NCBI GenBank assembly: GCA_902570055.1
Contig: CACFWQ010000002.1
Coordinates: forward strand, 16,001-71,141
Length of the DNA stretch: 55,141 nucleotides
Direction: 5' to 3'
Source of the DNA: an uncultured Pelagibacteraceae bacterium
Lineage (GTDB): Bacteria > Pseudomonadota > Alphaproteobacteria > Pelagibacterales > Pelagibacteraceae
Under the pieces are notes generated by a model that was given only the letters and a program-made list of their open reading frames with translations, made no database searches and was not told the origin of the DNA. This document shows positions 50,390-55,141 of this stretch, piece after piece. Within the stretch, counting starts at the first letter, position 1, and each line of letters begins with the position of its first letter. Both the position numbers and the translations under genes were made by a program.

Positions 50390-51375
50390 AAAAACTTCAT
50401 ACAATTAAAATGGTTGAAGTTACTAGAAGTAATTTTATTGAAAATATTCACCATGGTGTTGCTGTATTAATAAATTCTAGTGGAGAAATTTTAAGGGAAT
50501 GGGGTAATTCTAATATGTTAATTTATCCAAGATCAGCATTAAAACCTATTCAATCATTAAATCTTTATAAAGATGGAGTTGCAGAAGCTTTAAATTTGTC
50601 TGATGATTTTATAGCATTAACAACTGCTTCGCATCATGCAGAAAATATTCATCAAAAAATGATTACAAAATGGTTAAAAAAGATTAATTTAAAAGAAAAG
50701 CACCTTTCATGTGGACCTGCATGGCCATGGAATGCGAGTGATCAATTTAAAGCCTACCTGAGATACAAAGTTAAAAGAAAAATTTTTCATAATTGCTCTG
50801 GAAAACACTGTGGTCACCTAGCCGTATCTAAATATAAAAATTTTTCAATTAAAAACTATCAAAAAAAAAATCATCCGATTCAGAAAGATCTAATTAGATT
50901 GGTTGAAGATTTATCAAAATATAAAATAAAAAACATTGGTATTGATGGATGCACATTGCCCAATCCTTTAATTCCTCTAAAAAAATTTGCTTTCGCAGCC
51001 GCTCAATTCGCTGATTATAAAAAATTAAATGAGAACTCTAACATAGCAAAAAGAATTTTTGAGTCGTGTGTAAAATATCCTGAAATTACTGGAGGCAACA
51101 AAAGTGTAAATTCTATTTTAACAAAAATTTCAAAAAAAAAAATATTTTTTAAAAATGGAGCTGAAGGTATTTTTCTAGCAATAATTCCAGAACAAAAATC
51201 TGCTTTAGCAGTCAAAATAATTGATGGAACGCGCAGGGCAGCAGAAGTAGCCATAGCTGGATTGATATCAGAGCTTGGGTTGGTTAATAATGATAAAATT
51301 AAAAAAATTAAAAAACAACCTATAAAAAATTCTACAGGTCAAGTTATAGGTTCTATAGAATGGAGTGGCAAATGA
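50386..51375 (+). CDS. Rhizobium-type (class 3) L-asparaginase
   Basis: Likely hydrolyses asparagine to aspartate and ammonia. The 329 aa carry the PF06089-type motifs, different from E. coli asparaginases: nucleophile region SALKPIQ (Ser50, Lys53), TASHHAE, NCSGKHCGHL (Cys137, Lys140) and GIDGCTLP (Cys189). In the Rhizobium etli enzyme the matching Cys, Lys and Cys bind zinc. Start is GTG at 50386 (GTGA overlap with dapE); an ATG at 50410, just before VEVTR, is an alternative. It ends in ATGA overlap with the deacetylase gene. Confidence 0.9.
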   Translation: MKKLHTIKMVEVTRSNFIENIHHGVAVLINSSGEILREWGNSNMLIYPRSALKPIQSLNLYKDGVAEALNLSDDFIALTTASHHAENIHQKMITKWLKKINLKEKHLSCGPAWPWNASDQFKAYLRYKVKRKIFHNCSGKHCGHLAVSKYKNFSIKNYQKKNHPIQKDLIRLVEDLSKYKIKNIGIDGCTLPNPLIPLKKFAFAAAQFADYKKLNENSNIAKRIFESCVKYPEITGGNKSVNSILTKISKKKIFFKNGAEGIFLAIIPEQKSALAVKIIDGTRRAAEVAIAGLISELGLVNNDKIKKIKKQPIKNSTGQVIGSIEWSGK

Positions 51376-52301
51376 AAACTGGAATTTTAACTACTGACAC
51401 TTATTTAAAACATGATACTGGGCAAGGTCATCCTGAAAGAGCTGATAGAGTTTCTGTTATAATTAATAATCTAAAAAAATTTGAAAACAAAAATTTAGTT
51501 TGGAAAAAACCTACCAAGTTTGATGATAAATATCTTAAAATTACACATAATGATAATTATATCAATGAGGTAGAAAAATCTTTTCCAAAAAAAGGATTAT
51601 TTTTTTTAGATGGAGATACAATTGTATCGCCAGGTAGTAAAAATGCCTCGGCAGATGCTGTTGGATCAATTATAACAGCAATTGATGGAGTGCAAAATCA
51701 AGAGTTTACAAATGCTTTTTGTGCTGTACGTCCTCCAGGACATCATGCAGAAAAAGATAAGGCGATGGGTTTTTGTATTTATAATAATGTAGCTGTAGGA
51801 GCACATTACTTATTAGAAAAATATAAAGTTAATAAAATCGCTATTATAGATTTTGATGTTCATCATGGAAATGGAACTCAAGATATTTTTTATGATAATG
51901 AGAAAGTTGTATATATATCAACTCATCAATATCCTTATTATCCAGGAACTGGTGGTAATAAGGAAAGAGGAAAATATAACAATATCTTAAACATTCCTCT
52001 TCCTGCTGGAACAACTTCAGAAGAATATTTAAATGCTTATGAACATGTATTAAAAAAGCTAAAAGAATTTAAACCAGAATTTATTCTTTTTTCTGCAGGT
52101 TTTGATGCTCATAAAGATGACCCTTTAGCACAGCTTCAGTTAAATTCTAAAGATTATTATGACTTAACTAAAAGAACATTAAGTTTAGCTAAACTTCATT
52201 GTAACGGAAAAGTCGTATCTATTTTAGAAGGTGGGTATGACCTTAATGCTCTTAAAGAAAGCACTGAGATGCATGTTGGCGCACTATTAGAATTTAATTG
52301 A
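51372..52301 (+). CDS. Histone deacetylase family amidohydrolase
   Basis: A zinc deacetylase of the HDAC/acetylpolyamine-amidohydrolase superfamily, 309 aa from the ATG at 51372. AVRPPGHHAEKDKAMGFC (His124/His125), IIDFDVHHGNGTQ (Asp162, His164), SAGFDAHKDDPL (Asp245) and ILEGGYD (Tyr) give a complete active site. The substrate cannot be told: acetyl-lysine proteins, polyamines or other amides are possible. It is coupled by ATGA to the asparaginase gene and lies 31 bases before a SET methyltransferase. Confidence 0.93.
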   Translation: MKTGILTTDTYLKHDTGQGHPERADRVSVIINNLKKFENKNLVWKKPTKFDDKYLKITHNDNYINEVEKSFPKKGLFFLDGDTIVSPGSKNASADAVGSIITAIDGVQNQEFTNAFCAVRPPGHHAEKDKAMGFCIYNNVAVGAHYLLEKYKVNKIAIIDFDVHHGNGTQDIFYDNEKVVYISTHQYPYYPGTGGNKERGKYNNILNIPLPAGTTSEEYLNAYEHVLKKLKEFKPEFILFSAGFDAHKDDPLAQLQLNSKDYYDLTKRTLSLAKLHCNGKVVSILEGGYDLNALKESTEMHVGALLEFN

Positions 52302-52332
52302 AAATTAAAAATTATTCACTATAGAAACCCAA

Positions 52333-52800
52333 ATGAAACTTTGTAAAGTTAAAAAATCTAATATTGATAAAAATGGACGCGGCCTTTATGCCGTTAAAGA
52401 TATCAAAGAAGGCACTAGAATTATTAATTACGTTGGAAAACTTATTACTAAAAAAAAAACTGAAGAATCTGAAAAATTTGATAATTCAAAACCGATTTAT
52501 TTATTTGATCTAAATGCTAAATACGATCTAGATGGAGATGTTTCTTGGAATATGGCTCGTTTAATTAACCACTCATGTTTAAATAACTGTGATTATGAAG
52601 GCAAAGGTCTAAAACTTTGGGTAACTGCAATTAGAGACATTAAAAAGGGTGAAGAATTAACTTGTGATTATGGATTTAGCTATGATTCAGATTATAAACA
52701 ATTTCCCTGCAAATGTGGTGCAAAAAATTGCGTTGGATATATTGTTCGAGAAGGTTCAAGATGGCGAATTAACAAAAAAATTCAAACTTTTAGTAGATAA
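52333..52800 (+). CDS. SET-domain protein lysine methyltransferase
   Basis: A 155-aa protein made of a SET domain and a post-SET tail. KNGRGLYAVKDIKEGTRIINYVGKLI opens the fold; MARLINHSCLNNC (NHS) and KKGEELTCDYGFSYD (catalytic Tyr) form the SAM/lysine site. CKCGAKNCVGYI is a CxCx4C post-SET zinc motif. Target unknown. It directly follows a deacetylase-family gene on the same strand. It overlaps the convergent truA by 11 bases. Confidence 0.93.
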   Translation: MKLCKVKKSNIDKNGRGLYAVKDIKEGTRIINYVGKLITKKKTEESEKFDNSKPIYLFDLNAKYDLDGDVSWNMARLINHSCLNNCDYEGKGLKLWVTAIRDIKKGEELTCDYGFSYDSDYKQFPCKCGAKNCVGYIVREGSRWRINKKIQTFSR

Positions 52801-53530
52801 CTTTTTCTAAATATAATCCTTCTGGAGGTGCTGGTGGTGCACAAAGTTTTCTTTTTTTAGATTTAAATACATTTTGAAACTTTTGCAAACTCCATTTTTT
52901 TTCACCTATATATTTCATACATCCAACCATGGATCTAACCTGATTTCTTAAAAAAGACTTAGATTTAAATTGAATTATTATTTTTTCACTTAATTTTTTA
53001 ATTTTAACCTTTTTTAATGTTTTTATTGGACTTTGAGCATAACAATTACTAGCTCTAAAAGTTGAAAAGTCATGAGTCCCCGATAGTTTTTTTCCAGCTT
53101 TTTTTATAACTTCTACATCTAATTTTTTTCTAATATGCCAAGCTCTATTTTTTTCAATAGAAAGTGGTGCAAATCTGTTAATAATTATATATTTGTAAAT
53201 TCTTGCTTTTGCAGAATATCTAGCATGAAAATTAGATTTTTTTTTTTTTATTTTTGTTATTGATATTTTTTTTTTATTCAAAAAAAAATTTATAGATTTT
53301 ATAAATCTATCTAAATTATTTATTTTCTTACTACTATCAAAATGAGCTGATTGTCCTAAGGCATGAACGCCTGCGTCAGTTCTTCCAGAACCAATTAAAG
53401 ATATATTTTCTTTTAAAATTTTTGAAATTACTATTTGAATAGCTCTTTGAACTGAATCTCCTTTTTTTTGAATTTGCCAACCAACAAAATTGGTTCCTAC
53501 ATATTCTATAAGAATATGATATCTATACAT
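52790..53530 (-). CDS. truA: tRNA pseudouridine synthase A
   Basis: Makes pseudouridines 38-40 in tRNA anticodon arms. 246 aa. YHILIEYVGTNFVGWQIQ, the catalytic GSGRTDAGVHALGQSAHFD, FHARYSAKARIYKY, FLRNQVRSMVGCM and the end APPAPPEGLYLEKV are canonical. A 13-base homopolymer (53237-53249) lies in the coding region. It overlaps fmt by 8 bases, with def upstream. Confidence 0.96.
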   Translation of the reverse strand: MYRYHILIEYVGTNFVGWQIQKKGDSVQRAIQIVISKILKENISLIGSGRTDAGVHALGQSAHFDSSKKINNLDRFIKSINFFLNKKKISITKIKKKKSNFHARYSAKARIYKYIIINRFAPLSIEKNRAWHIRKKLDVEVIKKAGKKLSGTHDFSTFRASNCYAQSPIKTLKKVKIKKLSEKIIIQFKSKSFLRNQVRSMVGCMKYIGEKKWSLQKFQNVFKSKKRKLCAPPAPPEGLYLEKVIY

Positions 53531-54449
53531 CTTTTAAAATTGATCCTTTTTTTATCTGAGACCCAGGCATAAATTCATTAATTTTTTGTGGACGCTTTCC
53601 TTCTCTTTGAATTTCAATAATTTTAATTGATCCTCTTAAGCAAGCTATTTCTAAATTATCACTTAAAACATTACCCACCGCACCATTTTTGCTAGAAGTT
53701 TCTGCTTTAAGTATTTTATAACGTATGCCTTTATAAACAAACCAGGCTCCAGGATTTTGGTATAGGCCATTGATTTTTCCTATTATGTTTTCTGAAGTAT
53801 TATTCCAATTTATCTTTCCTTCAGATTTCAATATTTTATTAGCATAAGTTGCTTTGGCATCATCTTGAGATTTAAAAACTGCTTTATCACTTAAAATATC
53901 ATCGATGTTGCTGAGTATTTTTTCAGCTGCCAAAGAAGACAGCCTGTTAGACAAACTTTCTGCATTCTCATTTTCTAATAAATCCAATTTATATGAATTA
54001 CATATTGGCCCTGAATCTAATTTCTCAATAATCTTCATAATACTTATGCCCGTCTGTTTTTCTAGATTTATTATTGATCGTTGTATTGGTGCCGCACCAC
54101 GATATAATGGTAACAAACTTGCATGAATATTAATAAATCCCTTTTTAGTTAAGTTTAATATTTCTGGAGATAAAATTTGTCCATAAGCGACAACAATTGC
54201 AATATCTGCATTTAATTCCTTTAGAAATTTTTTTTCATCTTCGTTTTCATTTAAAGAAGCAGGTGTCCTGCATTCTATATTTAATGTTTCGGATAAAGAT
54301 TGGATAGGCGATTTTTCTATTTTAAGTCTATTAGATTTTTTAGATGGCTGTGTATAAACAGCTGAGATATCATATCCATTTTGATATAATGACTTTAAAA
54401 TAGGAACTCCAAAATAAGGAGTAGAAAAAAAAATAATTTTTTTCAACAT
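53523..54449 (-). CDS. fmt: Methionyl-tRNA formyltransferase
   Basis: Formylates initiator Met-tRNA. The ATG at 54449 gives 308 aa; a TTG one codon earlier abuts the def stop. The active site is INIHASLLPLYRGAAPIQRSI (Asn, His) and MKIIEKLDSGPI (Asp). The N-terminal FFSTPYFGVPIL replaces the usual FMGTPDFAVP. The C-terminal OB-like domain (about 205-305) has INGLYQNPGAWF. It is coupled to def and truA. Confidence 0.95.
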   Translation of the reverse strand: MLKKIIFFSTPYFGVPILKSLYQNGYDISAVYTQPSKKSNRLKIEKSPIQSLSETLNIECRTPASLNENEDEKKFLKELNADIAIVVAYGQILSPEILNLTKKGFINIHASLLPLYRGAAPIQRSIINLEKQTGISIMKIIEKLDSGPICNSYKLDLLENENAESLSNRLSSLAAEKILSNIDDILSDKAVFKSQDDAKATYANKILKSEGKINWNNTSENIIGKINGLYQNPGAWFVYKGIRYKILKAETSSKNGAVGNVLSDNLEIACLRGSIKIIEIQREGKRPQKINEFMPGSQIKKGSILKDV

Positions 54450-54452
54450 CAA

Positions 54453-54977
54453 CTAAACAACAATTCTTTCAGATTTTTCTTTTTGTTTTGAAAGTTTTTT
54501 TATTATTATTGTTTTTTTTAATTTAGATAAATAATCAATAAACAGAATCCCTTCAAGATGATCCATTTCATGTTGAATACAAGTTGCTAATAAACCTTTT
54601 GCTTTTAAAATTTTTTTATCACCATTATAATCTAGATATTCTACTTCACATTGACTTGGTCTATCAATTTCTGCAAATTGTCCTGGAACACTCAAACAGC
54701 CCTCTTCATAAGTTAAGATTTCTTTATTTTTATTTATAATAATTGGATTAACAAAATACATTGGATTTTTACTATCTTTATCTTTGTTTATGTCCATAAC
54801 AATAATTCTTTTTGGAACACCAATCTGTATAGCTGCTAGTCCTATTCCATTTGACTCATACATTGTATCCAACATATCATTCATTAATTCTTTTTCAGAT
54901 TCTCCTACCTGTAACACTGGTTCTGATATTTGCCTAAGCAACTTATTCGGTTCTGTTAAAATTTTTTTAATAGTCAT
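54453..54977 (-). CDS. def: Peptide deformylase
   Basis: Removes the formyl group from nascent proteins. 174 aa, with the three PDF motifs: GIGLAAIQIG (canonical GLAAPQIG), EEGCLSVPG (metal Cys) and CIQHEMDHLEG (two metal His and the catalytic Glu). KRIIVMDINKDKD is a typical middle strand. It heads the def-fmt-truA unit. Confidence 0.97.
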   Translation of the reverse strand: MTIKKILTEPNKLLRQISEPVLQVGESEKELMNDMLDTMYESNGIGLAAIQIGVPKRIIVMDINKDKDSKNPMYFVNPIIINKNKEILTYEEGCLSVPGQFAEIDRPSQCEVEYLDYNGDKKILKAKGLLATCIQHEMDHLEGILFIDYLSKLKKTIIIKKLSKQKEKSERIVV

Positions 54978-55009
54978 AATCGGTAAATCTAGCTATTTTA
55001 TTACAAATT

Positions 55010-55141
55010 TTAAACTTTTAAAGGAAGAACTTTCAATAAAATTTGATCTCTTAATTTATCAATACCAAGTTGATTTAATGCACTTATGATAAAATACATT
55101 GTTTCTATGTCTATATCGACAATATTATCTTCTCCTATAAT
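55010..55141 (-). CDS. C-terminal end of an unidentified gene (partial)
   Basis: The last 43 codons of a minus-strand frame, ending TAA at 55010-55012 and open to the window edge. The visible part is mainly helical: ETMYFIISALNQLGIDKLRD and ILLKVLPLKV at the very end. The ALN-LG--KLR pattern suggests a helical-repeat or helical-bundle C-terminus, but I cannot assign a family. It is 32 bases upstream of def in the same direction. Confidence 0.6.
   Translation of the reverse strand: MIGEDNIVDIDIETMYFIISALNQLGIDKLRDQILLKVLPLKV

Noticed and set aside
1-55141. CRISPR arrays, insertion sequences, toxin-antitoxin or restriction systems
   Set aside because: No direct-repeat arrays, transposase motifs, terminal inverted repeats or defence-type domains were seen anywhere in the window.

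Overview
The window looks like a stretch of chromosome from a SAR11-type alphaproteobacterium (Candidatus Pelagibacter or a close relative). The reasons are a very A+T-rich composition by eye (not computed), almost no intergenic DNA, many genes overlapping by 1 to 50 bases, no mobile elements, and alphaproteobacterial gene neighbourhoods (murA-DUF2948-hisD-infA, SRP RNA-dnaX-ybaB-recR, rpmH-rnpA-yidD-yidC, gcrA). A tandem glycine riboswitch in front of malate synthase is a known SAR11 trait. No gene-free stretch exceeds 300 bases; the longest are 7505-7772 (the riboswitch) and 38818-39049 (a candidate histidine leader and the cspA terminator).

Layout. 1-7504: lysC (cut by the left edge), ubiG, a DUF1178 protein, argJ, secA and accA. 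7505-9947: glycine riboswitch and glcB. 9944-14289 (minus): recR, ybaB, dnaX, the SRP RNA gene ffs, pheA and kdsB. 14400-19496: a membrane cytochrome c, argF-argD, an ABC-2 permease, gcrA and a complex-I-associated reductase-like protein. 19514-31991 (plus): rnd, kdsD, lptC, lptB, aroA, cmk, rpsA, ihfB, pyrF, trpF, trpB, trpA, accD and folC. 31988-43462 (minus): trxA, an ExoI-like nuclease, an MGME1-like nuclease, rmuC, hisG-hisZ-hisS-tRNA-His, cspA, tRNA-Phe, infA, hisD, DUF2948, murA, dcd and two small basic proteins. 43575-52800: a tRNA-Thr, a TVP38-type membrane protein (minus), rpmH, rnpA, yidD, yidC, argB, a HAD phosphatase, dapD, dapE, a Rhizobium-type asparaginase, a histone-deacetylase-family enzyme and a SET methyltransferase. 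52790-55141 (minus): truA, fmt, def and the tail of an unidentified gene.

How the parts work together. The content is core housekeeping: arginine (argB, argD, argF, argJ), histidine (hisG, hisZ, hisD), tryptophan (trpF, trpB, trpA), phenylalanine (pheA, aroA) and lysine (lysC, dapD, dapE) synthesis; fatty-acid initiation (accA, accD); LPS export and Kdo supply (kdsB, kdsD, lptB, lptC); protein export and membrane insertion (secA, yidC, yidD, SRP RNA); and translation.

Most interesting observations: (1) a 24-codon minus-strand ORF with four His codons in six (HRHHSH), upstream of a tRNA-His-hisS-hisZ-hisG transcription unit and bracketed by a 9-bp inverted repeat that covers its start and stop, a candidate histidine attenuator; (2) a trpB-trpA-accD-folC run in which each product departs from family signature residues; (3) an AccA with a hydrophobic C-terminal tail; (4) tRNA genes with irregular T-loops and 3-4 base junctions to genes; (5) a neighbouring deacetylase/SET pair; and (6) a hidden 33-aa basic ORF that exactly fills the gap before dcd.
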